Shown: positions 8,101 to 15,475, numbered from the stretch's first letter. The stretch: 20,504 bases of DNA from Bacillota bacterium (GCA_023486985.1 JAMDEM010000091.1:5982-26485), one strand, 5' to 3'. The notes: generated from the sequence alone by a model not told the origin. Numbers and translations: made by a program.

Positions 8101-8287
8101 GCCCGAGCTTCTTTCAGCTTTAATTGGAAGCATCGGTCTTTTGCCTTTTCTTGTTGCATCAGGAACAGGAGCTACGGTTGAACAGCCGCTGGCTGCTGTT
8201 GTCATAGGAGGAGTAATTGTTTCAAGACCCATGGCATGGTTTTTAATTCCAACTCTTTATGCCTGGCTTAAAAAAGATAAACCCTAA
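5183..8287 (+). CDS. cusA: Heavy-metal efflux RND pump, CusA/CzcA family
   Basis: 1034 residues, full length for HME-RND pumps, with a first membrane helix at about 10-30, two large periplasmic loops and helix clusters near 340-500 and 860-1030. The N-terminus (RNIPLDSFPDVTPVRVEVDT) and GxExxPQLEEGNF after the seventh helix are family hallmarks. Helix 4 reads ALSIGMMVDATVMITENVY, which resembles the CusA (Cu+/Ag+) pattern AIGAMVDAAIVMIEN rather than the DFGxxVDG pattern of the Zn/Co/Cd pumps. However, the periplasmic region GGDPESVSNDEVYIQLKP is closer to CzcA, so substrate remains open. ATG 5183 has AGGAG 7 bases upstream. It would use the proton gradient to expel metal ions through the adaptor and outer channel. 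This is the last gene of the operon. Confidence 0.93.
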   Translation: MAKKLITIIIRHRVICICIAILILGAGYWASRNIPLDSFPDVTPVRVEVDTEVDGMASQEVEKLITYPIEQALQGIPKVETIRSTSKFSLSVVEVVFKSGADLYWARDQVFQSLGNADLPPNVTPSIAPMAEGTGQVFIYALASKSLNNLQLRTLQDFLVKPQLRVLPGVANVPMFGGFVRQYQVNLNPAKLTSLGLGIDDVINAIKQNNQNVGGNFLARGDTQYIIRGIGFTRNLDDIGNIVISAPKGIPIRVSDVGELKIGPEVRQGAVSMNGGGETVAGIIIKRLGENTAEVIQKVKNRLDEIQNTFSAKGAKFFGIPTSDVRIITLYDQSYLIKQSVQTVTSSLTAGAILVALILLLLVGSFTASFIPIFAMIFCIMTALFFMKVNGISANLLSLGGIALSIGMMVDATVMITENVYRHMLEEEHKNLSHAEIIAIGASEILRPTFFAILVIIAVFLPVLALKGIEGQLFIPLALSVVFSMFGSLLMAVALAPSLCYWLIKSKKKEHGEPNIIIKILKKLYKSPLEISLKNPWIIAILSFLILAGSIVTLKYTGFEFLPQLEEGNFRLRFAFPPSISLPYAMEVTKRIENKVLHILPEATKVISYVGRPELGGDPESVSNDEVYIQLKPVSQWSPGITKEQMEDKLRKELQGIPGTTVQFSQELEMRTDEMISGFNTPISVYMLGDDPKTLLTFAGKIKDTLHAAGGAVDIEIEHLTGLDNLNIVPYRVKMQRYGINIGNLMDVVQGAVGGTSAGQVFLQNQRSAIQVRVQPEFRTNVDAIGRLLVTSASGISIPLHDIAKISYQTGFDHIDRWNGNRRLVITADVKDRSVLDVVNDAKNKFEKSVKLPPGYSVYWAGEAGEAESAFKNLTAAILAVMLIVFTLVYFCFDNIIDTVIVFFCIPLGIAGGTFLLWLLHLHFNVPAYIGFIANFGIAVQNGMIMVAYMNILRRQGLSAADAAMKGALVRLRPELLSALIGSIGLLPFLVASGTGATVEQPLAAVVIGGVIVSRPMAWFLIPTLYAWLKKDKP

Positions 8288-8374
8288 TCGTCGGGACGTA
8301 ATCTAAATTTTTTGCTCTGCTCAAATCCATCTTGGAAATCAGGGTTTCGAAGAATCTTGAAAAGAGTGGAAAAA

Positions 8375-8540
8375 GGGGTGGTTTTTGTGACAATACGGAC
8401 TGAGTGGCTAACAAAACTTGGCGAAGCGAAGCGGCCGCAAAATCCACTGTTTGAGGACGAAGGACGAGTTTGGATTTTGCAGCGGAGCAAGCCTTAGTTT
8501 TGTCCACGAGGGAGTACGGCGCAAAAACCATCTCCTTTTT
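8375..8540 (+). repeat. Long-hairpin dispersed repeat, copy A
   Basis: The 123-base core (8394-8516) is about 94% identical by eye to the reverse complement of 19433-19555. Inside it are perfect stems GCAAAATCCA (8437-8446) with TGGATTTTGC (8471-8480), and ACAAAACT (8411-8418) with AGTTTTGT (8496-8503). The core is enclosed by TGGTTTTTG (8379-8387) and CAAAAACCA (8522-8530), with G-U tolerant pairing continuing to 8375 and 8534, then TTTTTT. The whole element can fold into one long hairpin. Together with 8288-8374, where I see nothing else, it fills the gap between the pump operon and the next operon. It may be a MITE-like element, a structured RNA or a terminator-like element. Confidence 0.8.
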
Positions 8541-8547
8541 TAAAGCC

Positions 8548-8576
8548 TTGTTTTTCCTGCCCTGCTGATGTAAAAT
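8548..8576 (+). promoter_or_regulatory. Putative sigma-70 promoter for the DUF58 operon
   Basis: TTGTTT (8548-8553) and TAAAAT (8571-8576) are separated by 17 bases. It lies just downstream of the repeat and about 45 bases before the proposed start at 8621, suiting independent transcription of the two following genes. Called by eye from the two hexamers only. Confidence 0.5.
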
Positions 8577-8620
8577 TAAATGCGGGGATTTTCCTCGATT
8601 TTTAATTTTTGAGGCAGATT

Positions 8621-9862
8621 GTGCTGAATTTCATTTTCTCGCCGCTCAAGCGAAGGTCCGATGAAATAGTTTTGCTGGGAATAGCTTGCTTCCTATTTAT
8701 TGTTGCTACAAACACCCAGACAGGCTGGCTTTTTCTGGTTGACGCAATACTGGTTGGAACCCTGCTCCTTGGCTTCATCTCCTCCCGTCTCCAGATAAGG
8801 GGGCTTAAAGTTGAAAGAACCTTCCGGGACAGGGTTTACGAAGGAGAAAATCTGAAAGTTGAAATTTTACTTCAAAATACGCACCGCTGGCAAAAACATC
8901 TCATTACCGTTGAAGAAAAATTTCCTGCTTCAGAAAAAAATGAAAGCAAAACTTTCCTGTTAGAGAAAATCGAAGGAAATAAAACCCGCACTATTTCTTA
9001 TGAAGAAGAATGCTTCAAAAGGGGGATTTACAGTTTCCCGCCTTTAAAACTTGAAGCAGGCGCACCATTAGGTTTTTTCCCTTTCGGCAAAACCCTTAAA
9101 AAAGACGGGGAATTGATTATCTTTCCTTCAGGTCCTTCTATTGAAAATCTTCCAGCCCGGAGCACTTCCCTTTACACTGCATCCCAAAATAGGCCCTATT
9201 CTACTCCCGGGCAGAGTCATGATTTTCTCGGCATACGGGATTATCAGCCCGGCGAGGGAACCAGGTATATTCACTGGAAAGCCACGGCAAAACTGGGAAA
9301 ACTCATGGTAAAGGAATTTAAAAAGCTTTCCTCCCGTGAATTAACCATCTTTATTGACAACTCGCTTGACATTGGAAAGGGCAGGGAAACTTCCCTTGAA
9401 TACGTGGTAAAAGCAGCTGCATCTCTCTCAAATTTATCGGTTCAGCAGAATAATTATTTTAAATTGATAACCCTGGATACTGATAAAATAATAACTCTTG
9501 CCAACCCCGGCCATTTACACTGTATGGAATGGCTGGCTGGAATCACACCCACCCGGACAAAAATCACTGCGGAAACTATTGCTTCCCTTGCCCGGGAAGC
9601 AAACTATAAGACAAGGCTGATTCTTCTTCTGAGCAGCCCCTGGCTGGATCCTTCCTGGCTTCAGCCTCTTAATGACAAGAGAGTGTCTGTTAAAATATTT
9701 ATCTTTGACTCTGATTCTTTTGAAGAGCATGAAGAGCAAGCCCTTGCGGCAAAAAGATTTGATTATCTTGAAGAAAGGTTAAAAAAAGAAAATACGGCTT
9801 TATTAAGAATCAAAAAAGGGGATAACCTCAAGAAGGCTCTGGTGGAGGGACTTTCACTATGA
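8621..9862 (+). CDS. DUF58 domain protein
   Basis: 413 residues from GTG 8621, chosen because GAGG (8611-8614) lies 6 bases upstream; a TTG at 8609 is in frame but would overlap that site. Two hydrophobic segments near the N-terminus (about 17-30 and 35-55) anchor it in the membrane. The DUF58 signature RDYQPGEGTRYIHWKATAK occurs at about 206-224, and the C-terminal half has a von Willebrand-like character (LTIFIDNSLD, then RLILLLSSPW). DUF58 proteins are normally encoded with a MoxR AAA+ ATPase and a membrane transglutaminase. Here the transglutaminase follows with a 4-base ATGA overlap, but MoxR is absent upstream. The function is unknown; a role in assembling or modifying envelope complexes is proposed for the family. 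Confidence 0.88.
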   Translation: MLNFIFSPLKRRSDEIVLLGIACFLFIVATNTQTGWLFLVDAILVGTLLLGFISSRLQIRGLKVERTFRDRVYEGENLKVEILLQNTHRWQKHLITVEEKFPASEKNESKTFLLEKIEGNKTRTISYEEECFKRGIYSFPPLKLEAGAPLGFFPFGKTLKKDGELIIFPSGPSIENLPARSTSLYTASQNRPYSTPGQSHDFLGIRDYQPGEGTRYIHWKATAKLGKLMVKEFKKLSSRELTIFIDNSLDIGKGRETSLEYVVKAAASLSNLSVQQNNYFKLITLDTDKIITLANPGHLHCMEWLAGITPTRTKITAETIASLAREANYKTRLILLLSSPWLDPSWLQPLNDKRVSVKIFIFDSDSFEEHEEQALAAKRFDYLEERLKKENTALLRIKKGDNLKKALVEGLSL

Positions 9863-12129
9863 GCAATAAAATCATAGAAGCTTTTGCAAGGCTCAGGAAG
9901 AAACGTCTTTCTCCCGAACATTCAATTCCATTGAGAATTGCCACTCTTCTTACGGTGCTTTGCGGCATAATTGCCACTCTAAGCCAGGAAGAATGGCCCG
10001 GTTTAAGCATCCTGGTTATTGCCGGAACAATCGCGGGATTCTTTGTAAGCTGGATAAGGCGCGAGAAAAACAACTGGTGGATAAAACTAATCCTTGCCAT
10101 TCTCATGTGCTGGGCTTTTATTGATTTTATGTCAAACCTTTTAAAGAATGTTTACGATCCCAGAATCCCCCTCTCCTATCTTCTGCTCTGGCTTCAGACT
10201 CTTCACAGCTTTGATCTGCCGGCAAGAAGAGACCTTAACTATTCTCTCTGGACTGCCTTTATTCTGATGTGCGTTGCCGGCTCTTTAAGCAGCAACATGA
10301 CTTACGGCGTCTTTCTTATTTTCTTTATCTTATGCAGTACTTTTGCCCTTTTTTATAACTATCTTTCCGCTGTAGAGGCAAAGGCAAGGGTCGCCCTTAA
10401 TGTTTCATGGCGCTCGGTAACAGGCACAATCTTAAAAACTGCCGCCATTTTATTAATTATCGGCGGGATTGTTTATCTATTCATACCGCGCTTTCACGGC
10501 TTAAAAATAAGGCCCCTCCCTGTGTCCCTTCAGCTTAGGCTTTTTGGAATGGGAGACGGGCAGATAAAAAATCCATACTACCCTTATTCTAACCAGCTTA
10601 TTACCAGAGCCTTTGATTTCAACTCAGATGCTTATTACGGCTTAACTTCCTACCTTGACCTTAACATGAGGGGAAAGCTCAACCGGAACGTGGTAATAAA
10701 AATGCGAAGCACCGAGCCTGCTTACCTCAGGGGGGTCGTTTTTGACTATTATAACGGAGCCGGATGGCAGATTACGGATACCAAACCTCAAAGTATATCT
10801 TCTGAAAACCCGCCAATATCCTTAAACCTTGCCTATCCTGGTTTCAATGAAGTGGTGCAGATTTTCTATATAGAACGTGAAATGCCCAATATCATCTTTG
10901 CCGCCTATCAGCCCTCTCAGCTTTATTTTCCAACCAACACTATCTATTATGACCGGAACATGGGGCTCCTCTCCCCTGTGCCCCTTGATAAAGGCACAAT
11001 TTACAGCATTATAAGCTTCACAAGCAACATGCCGGATTACAAGATAAGAAAGCTTGCCATGAAAAAAAATATCCTCCCCTGGAATGAAGCAAGCCATTAT
11101 CTTCAGCTTCCTCCTATCTCAGAAAAAGTAAGAAAACTTGCCCTGGATATTACAAAAAATTATGACAATGATTACACCAAAGCCATGGCCGTATGTCTTT
11201 ATTTGCAGAATCACTATCCTTATGACCTCGACGTTCCTCCTTTCCCGAAAAACATGGAAACAACAGAATATTTTCTCTTTGAACAAAAGCGCGGATACTG
11301 CGAACATTTTGCTTCCACAATGGCAGTTTTGCTGAGAACTCTTGGTATTCCAAGCAGGTTGATTACCGGTTTCACCTCAGGTGTTTATAACCCGATAACA
11401 GGTTATTATGAGATACGTAATTCCGATGCCCACGCGTGGGTAGAGGTTTTCTTCTCCGGTGTAGGCTGGATTTCTTTTGACCCTACACCGGGATGGAACA
11501 GCCTTCCTTACGCAGGAAATGAAGAACAATCGCCGTGGATGATATCGGCAATAATAAATTATATTAAGGAAAAAATACCCCCGGAAATAACGGAGTCCCT
11601 TAAGAAGGGCTGGCAGGCTTTTATAAAATATTTGAGAACTTTCGCCGCCCGATTTGAAATTCTGGACCTTAACGGAAAAATCATTGCACTTTCTGCGATT
11701 TTCCTTGCGCTTTTCTCAATTACTGTATTTATCTTTTATTTGCTCTTAAGGACAAAAAGATACGGCTTAAGAATTGCAGAATTTGTACGGAAACTCCAGA
11801 ACCTGCCTATAAAGCTTTCCAATGGTTTTGGAAAACCCCAGCTAAAAGCCGCCGGTCCGCGTTTCCTTATATGGCAGATATACTATAAAATGCTTAAAGA
11901 CCTTGTTACAATAGGGTTTAATAAACTGCCTGCCCAGACACCTAAAGAATTTGCTGATTCTGCAGCCTTAAAACTTGGCTGGGAAGAAATCTATATCCTT
12001 ACCGGGCAGTTTGAAGAAGCAAGATACAGCTGCCATAAAATTGATGAAACAAGGCTAAATGAATCCCGTGAGTTATGGAAAAACCTTAATGAAAAGATAA
12101 AAATGAAAAAAAAGAACGGAAATAAATAA
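9859..12129 (+). CDS. Membrane transglutaminase-like protein (TgpA type: DUF3488, transglutaminase core, DUF4129)
   Basis: 756 residues. The N-terminal ~210 residues contain several membrane helices (DUF3488-like), followed by an extracytoplasmic region with a transglutaminase core. The Cys-His-Asp triad is visible: C481 in RGYCEHFASTMAVLLR, H525 in NSDAHAWVEVFF and D541 in SFDPTPGW. A further membrane helix (about 612-632) leads to a cytoplasmic tail with the pattern of DUF4129 (FLIWQIYYKMLKDLVTIGF, then TPKEFADSA). The domain order and length match TgpA-like proteins. It overlaps the DUF58 gene by 4 bases, so the two are co-translated. Its substrate is unknown. It ends 19 bases before a strong hairpin. 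Confidence 0.9.
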   Translation: MSNKIIEAFARLRKKRLSPEHSIPLRIATLLTVLCGIIATLSQEEWPGLSILVIAGTIAGFFVSWIRREKNNWWIKLILAILMCWAFIDFMSNLLKNVYDPRIPLSYLLLWLQTLHSFDLPARRDLNYSLWTAFILMCVAGSLSSNMTYGVFLIFFILCSTFALFYNYLSAVEAKARVALNVSWRSVTGTILKTAAILLIIGGIVYLFIPRFHGLKIRPLPVSLQLRLFGMGDGQIKNPYYPYSNQLITRAFDFNSDAYYGLTSYLDLNMRGKLNRNVVIKMRSTEPAYLRGVVFDYYNGAGWQITDTKPQSISSENPPISLNLAYPGFNEVVQIFYIEREMPNIIFAAYQPSQLYFPTNTIYYDRNMGLLSPVPLDKGTIYSIISFTSNMPDYKIRKLAMKKNILPWNEASHYLQLPPISEKVRKLALDITKNYDNDYTKAMAVCLYLQNHYPYDLDVPPFPKNMETTEYFLFEQKRGYCEHFASTMAVLLRTLGIPSRLITGFTSGVYNPITGYYEIRNSDAHAWVEVFFSGVGWISFDPTPGWNSLPYAGNEEQSPWMISAIINYIKEKIPPEITESLKKGWQAFIKYLRTFAARFEILDLNGKIIALSAIFLALFSITVFIFYLLLRTKRYGLRIAEFVRKLQNLPIKLSNGFGKPQLKAAGPRFLIWQIYYKMLKDLVTIGFNKLPAQTPKEFADSAALKLGWEEIYILTGQFEEARYSCHKIDETRLNESRELWKNLNEKIKMKKKNGNK

Positions 12130-12146
12130 AATTACTAATAAAATCA

Positions 12147-12192
12147 ACCCTTCGCTTCCCCTCTTTACTAAAGGGGGAAGCGAAGCAAGGGT
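12147..12192 (+). terminator. Strong hairpin after the transglutaminase gene
   Basis: ACCCTTCGCTTCCCC (12147-12161) pairs with GGGGAAGCGAAG-ca-AGGGT (12174-12192), with CTTT/AAAG extending toward a tiny loop. No T-run follows, so it may be a repeat palindrome rather than a true terminator; it lies between convergent genes. Confidence 0.5.
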
Positions 12193-12197
12193 AACTT

Positions 12198-12232
12198 AAA
12201 AAGGGCAACTTCACTTGAAGCCGCCCTTTTTT
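12198..12232. terminator. Bidirectional rho-independent terminator
   Basis: AAAAAGGGC (12198-12206) and GCCCTTTTT (12223-12231) form a stem with an A-run on one side and a T-run on the other, so it can end transcription from both the transglutaminase operon (+) and the protease gene (-), whose stop codon is 24 bases away. Confidence 0.75.
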
Positions 12233-12254
12233 ATTTCACCTCAATTAAATCTTG

Positions 12255-13643
12255 CTAGGCTGAAAGCGCCTTATCAAGAGCCTTCGGTGCATCTACAATT
12301 CCTGCACCCTCAGTGTTTGCATCATAATTTTTTAATTTATCGGCTGAACTCATAAGTATATCCTTAACCTGCTGGGGAGTAAGCTTTGGATTTGCCTGCA
12401 GAAGATCTGCCACTGTCCCCGCCGTTCCAGGAGTTGCCATCGAAGTTCCGGAGATGGTTATATAATCTTTTCCCACATGAGGAATGCTTGGCTCATCCAG
12501 TGAAGAGCCCGGAGAAAGAGGTGCCGTTATATTCACGCCCGGGAAGAGCACATCAGGCTTGGTTAATCCGTCAACGGGTGTGGGTCCGCGGCTGGAAAAT
12601 TTTGCCACATCATCGTCAGCCTTATTAAGAGTCCCTTTATCATCGAGTGCACCCACTGTAACGACTTCGGGGTCATTACCGGGGGAGCCGATTGTCTCGG
12701 CATCAGGTCCCTCGTTGCCCGCGGCTATCACAGGTGTAATTCCGGCACTGACGGCTTTTTCAATTGCCTGGTCAACGGGATCATTCTTGTAAGTTTCGCT
12801 CACCGAACCGCCAAGCGACATATTTATGACTTTAATGTTGTATTTGTCTTTGTTCTGAACCGCCCACTGAATTCCATTGATAACATCGGAAAATCTGCCG
12901 GAACCATTTTTGTCAAGAACCTTTACTCCTATAATATTTGCATCAGGAGCCGCACCCTTGTATTTGCCGGCTGAAGCGGCGCCGTTTCCGGCGGCTATCC
13001 CCGATACATGAGTGCCGTGGCCCTGATCATCATAAGGAGTCTTCTTATTATTAACAAAATCCTTAAAGGCGATTATCCTGCTCTGCCCCGTGGCTGGGTC
13101 AACAAAATCCTTGTGCGGGTAAACACCTGTATCAATCACGGCAATACCAACTCCCTTGCCGGTATAGCCTTTATCCCAGAGCTTGTCAACTCCAACAGTG
13201 GGCATTGCCACATTAAGCTTGGCATCAACACTGCCTCCGTCCTTCGGAGTGTCCGGCTGGTCAACTATCGGCTGGGGAAGGGTAACTCTTCCGTCAATAA
13301 ATACTCTTGCATCCTTGGGAATACTCTGAAATAAAGACATCAAACTCTTAGGATCTACTTCAGCGGTTACTCCCTGAAGAAGCTTAAGGTTTCCGGTTAC
13401 CTTGCCTACCGAATTTTTAACAACTATGTCCCTGCATTTATTAAGGGAATCATTGCAGTCCGCCTGGATAATAACCGGAAGTTTTCCTTCAGGAGTGAGA
13501 TCCCTCGTGTTCCATTTAAAATGATCCGGAGTAAGGCGGTATGGGGAAAGCGCCTCTGTCTCCTCTTTTTGCGGGACCTCAGACGGTTTTGCGATTTGTG
13601 GTGTGATTTTTACCGGGTCCATTCCTGCTTTGTTTATGTCCAT
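12255..13643 (-). CDS. Subtilisin-like serine protease (S8), AprX-like, no signal peptide
   Basis: 462 residues. The catalytic triad is complete: D171 in VIDTGVYPH, H209 in GHGTHVSGIAAG and S401 in GTSMATPG, with oxyanion-hole N310 in AAGNEGP. Before it, about residues 50-125 form an I9-like prodomain (LPVIIQADCND, then KLLQGVTAEVDPKSL, then DARVFIDGRV). The N-terminus (MDINKAGMDPVK) has no hydrophobic signal, so the enzyme is probably cytoplasmic like Bacillus AprX, or exported by a non-Sec route. ATG 13643 has AGGAGG (13656-13651) 7 bases before it. It lies 50 bases after a separate gene that encodes a homologue of its own prodomain. Confidence 0.92.
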   Translation of the reverse strand: MDINKAGMDPVKITPQIAKPSEVPQKEETEALSPYRLTPDHFKWNTRDLTPEGKLPVIIQADCNDSLNKCRDIVVKNSVGKVTGNLKLLQGVTAEVDPKSLMSLFQSIPKDARVFIDGRVTLPQPIVDQPDTPKDGGSVDAKLNVAMPTVGVDKLWDKGYTGKGVGIAVIDTGVYPHKDFVDPATGQSRIIAFKDFVNNKKTPYDDQGHGTHVSGIAAGNGAASAGKYKGAAPDANIIGVKVLDKNGSGRFSDVINGIQWAVQNKDKYNIKVINMSLGGSVSETYKNDPVDQAIEKAVSAGITPVIAAGNEGPDAETIGSPGNDPEVVTVGALDDKGTLNKADDDVAKFSSRGPTPVDGLTKPDVLFPGVNITAPLSPGSSLDEPSIPHVGKDYITISGTSMATPGTAGTVADLLQANPKLTPQQVKDILMSSADKLKNYDANTEGAGIVDAPKALDKALSA

Positions 13644-13693
13644 TTTTCTTCCTCCTGACTTTTTAACTATATATAAAAATGCAAGCTTCTATA

Positions 13694-13969
13694 TTAAATA
13701 GCCTGAACTACTGAATCATAGTAAATCATTTTTACTCTCGGGCTTAAAATAACAGATGAAATAGCATCTGCTGTAAGGTCAGCCGAGTAGGAATTGATGA
13801 TTTTAAGATCATCTTTGATTTTGCCGCCCACAGTACTTACAATCTGTCTGTCATCATCAGTCAAGCCGTCAATGGTTTGAACTATAACAGGCAGAATGTC
13901 ATTAGTGCCGTTTTTCAATCTTTTCTTCAGCACAGGGTCAAGTTTTTGTTCCATAAGTGAATTATCCAC
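13694..13969 (-). CDS. Stand-alone subtilisin prodomain-like protein (I9-like, possible protease inhibitor or chaperone)
   Basis: 91 residues that align along their length with the prodomain of the protease encoded next: LPVIVQTIDG against LPVIIQADCND, LKIINSYSADLTADAIS against LKLLQGVTAEVDPKSLM, and VKMIYYDSVV against ARVFIDGRVT. It has no catalytic domain, signal or membrane segment. Known free-standing I9-like proteins inhibit or fold subtilisins, so it may control the adjacent protease in trans; this is inferred from similarity and position. Start is GTG 13969, directly at the predicted transcription start (leaderless), or ATG 13954; neither has a Shine-Dalgarno sequence. Confidence 0.78.
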   Translation of the reverse strand: MDNSLMEQKLDPVLKKRLKNGTNDILPVIVQTIDGLTDDDRQIVSTVGGKIKDDLKIINSYSADLTADAISSVILSPRVKMIYYDSVVQAI

Positions 13970-13975
13970 AAAGAT

Positions 13976-14004
13976 ATTATAACATCACAATATTACCAGG
14001 TAAA
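13976..14004 (-). promoter_or_regulatory. Sigma-70 promoter for the prodomain and protease genes
   Basis: On the minus strand TTTACC (14004-13999) and TATAAT (13981-13976) are exactly 17 bases apart. The predicted start of transcription is at about 13969, the first base of the GTG codon of the prodomain-like gene, implying a leaderless message unless translation begins at ATG 13954. Confidence 0.65.
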
Positions 14005-14059
14005 GGAAATTAATGTTAAAAATTTGTTAACATTTGAACTGCTAAACTGCCGGTGCCTT

Positions 14060-15475
14060 TTAAAATAAACTACCCTGCAGCAAGCTGCATGGCAGTTTAT
14101 TATGACGCAGGAATCTTTCACCCATCTTTCGTTTTGCAGTAAAAACGGCCGTAACCGTCCACGCCTGAATTTCCTGCGGCGGCTGCTCAATTACGACTTC
14201 CTTTCCTGTCTCATCGTTGAATCTGCGGACAGTTTCCGTGTTGATTTCAGGGACAATCCCATTTCCTCCCCTGAAAAATTCAGCCATTTTTCCGTGAACT
14301 GCTGTAGCCCGGAGAAGCCTTAATCTAACCTCTTCTGCTAAAGCAAGAAACCCATGTTTTTCCAATCCTCCGGCAATGAAACTATTGTCAAAGGGCCAGA
14401 CAGAACCGTTATGATAGGAGCCGGGATTGTAGCGGGCTTCGTTCTTCCCAAGAGTTCGAATTCCAGAGGCGCAAAATAAATCATCCGAAAATAATTTTCT
14501 TATTATGGCTTCTTTATAATGTATCCGTCCAGGATCAAAAAGCATTTTGGAATTTAAGAGATGCCCCGGATTTGAAGCAATTATTCTAATCTGCCGGCTC
14601 TTTCCGTCCTTGCCGCGGTCCAGACCTATGGCAAAATATTGTTTATCCTCCATCCAGAGCTTATTTATAACATTATTTTTTATAATTTCCGCTTTTTCAA
14701 TGCACTTTTTTGTTTTATCTTTCCTGTCCTGTCTTTTAAAGACATCCGCCGCGCCAAGAAGAGCATCATAAGCATAACCCTGAACCTCGACTGCGGCTAT
14801 GGGAAAATCATGATTGGCTGACTTCCCGTCCTCGTGAAAAAAAGAATCTCCCGAATCTTTCCAGACTTGATTTGCAATGCCCCGGGGGTTGGAACGCTGA
14901 AATTCTATAAAGCCGTATTCGCTTTTGTCCGTTCGTTTAATAATCCAATCTACGGCATTTTCAAAAGTCTCTTTTAAAATTATCCGGCAATCATCCTTAT
15001 TCCTGACCTTCACATTTAAAACATTCCAATTATCAGTCCTCTTTAAATAATCACAAAATAATTTTAAGTACAGAGGAGTGGCGTCAACCGAGCCATAATA
15101 AATTAACTCTTTATCCTCCGGATGGCCCCACTTAGCCCTTAGTTGTTCAAAGAAAAAAGCACCGCCGGGACGGTGCTCATGATGAATTCTTCCCGGTTCT
15201 TCTTCGGTAACTGCATCAATTCTTGTTCCCTGAAGTTCAGCCAGGCGTTTTATTGTTGCCTCAGCTAACCGGGGATAGTAATCAAGCAATTCATAAGCAG
15301 TAAATATGGAATCTCTTCCAAAAACCACTTCAAATCTTCTAAGCTCCGGATTTTTTTCATCCTCCGAAATCGAACGGCTGGCGATCAATGGTCCCCTTTC
15401 TCCAATTTCCCGTGACTTTTTCACGCCAGCCAGCGTAAGAATATCCTTAAGGGAGCTTCGCGTAGATCTTCTCAT
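14060..15475 (-). CDS. GH63/amylo-alpha-1,6-glucosidase-like (alpha/alpha)6-barrel glycoside hydrolase
   Basis: 471 residues with the motifs of the GH63/GH15-like debranching group: FGRDSIFTAYELL near 50, GRIHHEHRPGG near 95, YYGSVDATPLYL, QVWKDSGDSFFHEDG near 205, AVEVQGYAYDALL and YHNGSVWPFDNSFIAGGL near 360. The acidic residues in KDSGDS and in the C-terminal region are candidates for catalysis, not assigned. There is no signal peptide, so it is cytoplasmic. Substrate may be a glucan or a mannosyl- or glucosylglycerate-type compatible solute. The ATG overlaps the stop of the second selenoprotein gene (ATGA, 15472-15475). The last ~13 residues (NKLPCSLLQGSLF) are encoded by a palindromic repeat, so the natural C-terminus was probably different. 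Confidence 0.85.
   Translation of the reverse strand: MRRSTRSSLKDILTLAGVKKSREIGERGPLIASRSISEDEKNPELRRFEVVFGRDSIFTAYELLDYYPRLAEATIKRLAELQGTRIDAVTEEEPGRIHHEHRPGGAFFFEQLRAKWGHPEDKELIYYGSVDATPLYLKLFCDYLKRTDNWNVLNVKVRNKDDCRIILKETFENAVDWIIKRTDKSEYGFIEFQRSNPRGIANQVWKDSGDSFFHEDGKSANHDFPIAAVEVQGYAYDALLGAADVFKRQDRKDKTKKCIEKAEIIKNNVINKLWMEDKQYFAIGLDRGKDGKSRQIRIIASNPGHLLNSKMLFDPGRIHYKEAIIRKLFSDDLFCASGIRTLGKNEARYNPGSYHNGSVWPFDNSFIAGGLEKHGFLALAEEVRLRLLRATAVHGKMAEFFRGGNGIVPEINTETVRRFNDETGKEVVIEQPPQEIQAWTVTAVFTAKRKMGERFLRHNKLPCSLLQGSLF
14063..14100. repeat. TACCCTGCA palindromic repeat, copy inside the 3' end of the hydrolase gene
   Basis: AAATAAACTACCCTGCAGCA matches the intergenic copy at 17476-17495. The second arm, TGCATGGCA, is imperfect here (two changes against TGCAGGGTA). 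The element supplies the last codons of the glycoside hydrolase gene, whose stop at 14060 follows just after the AT-rich end of the repeat. Confidence 0.65.

Noticed and set aside
8394..8516. Integron attC site, suggested by the long imperfect hairpin and a TAACAAAAC motif.
   Set aside because: No matching GTTRRRY core at the ends, no extrahelical-base pattern, and no integrase or cassette-type genes nearby.
8268..8531. Minus-strand reading frame containing VDKTKACSAAKSKLVLRP, and a similar plus-strand frame at 19334-19606.
   Set aside because: These are the antisense reading of the two long-hairpin repeat copies. Similarity between them follows from the shared repeat, and the frames overlap real genes or lack ribosome sites.
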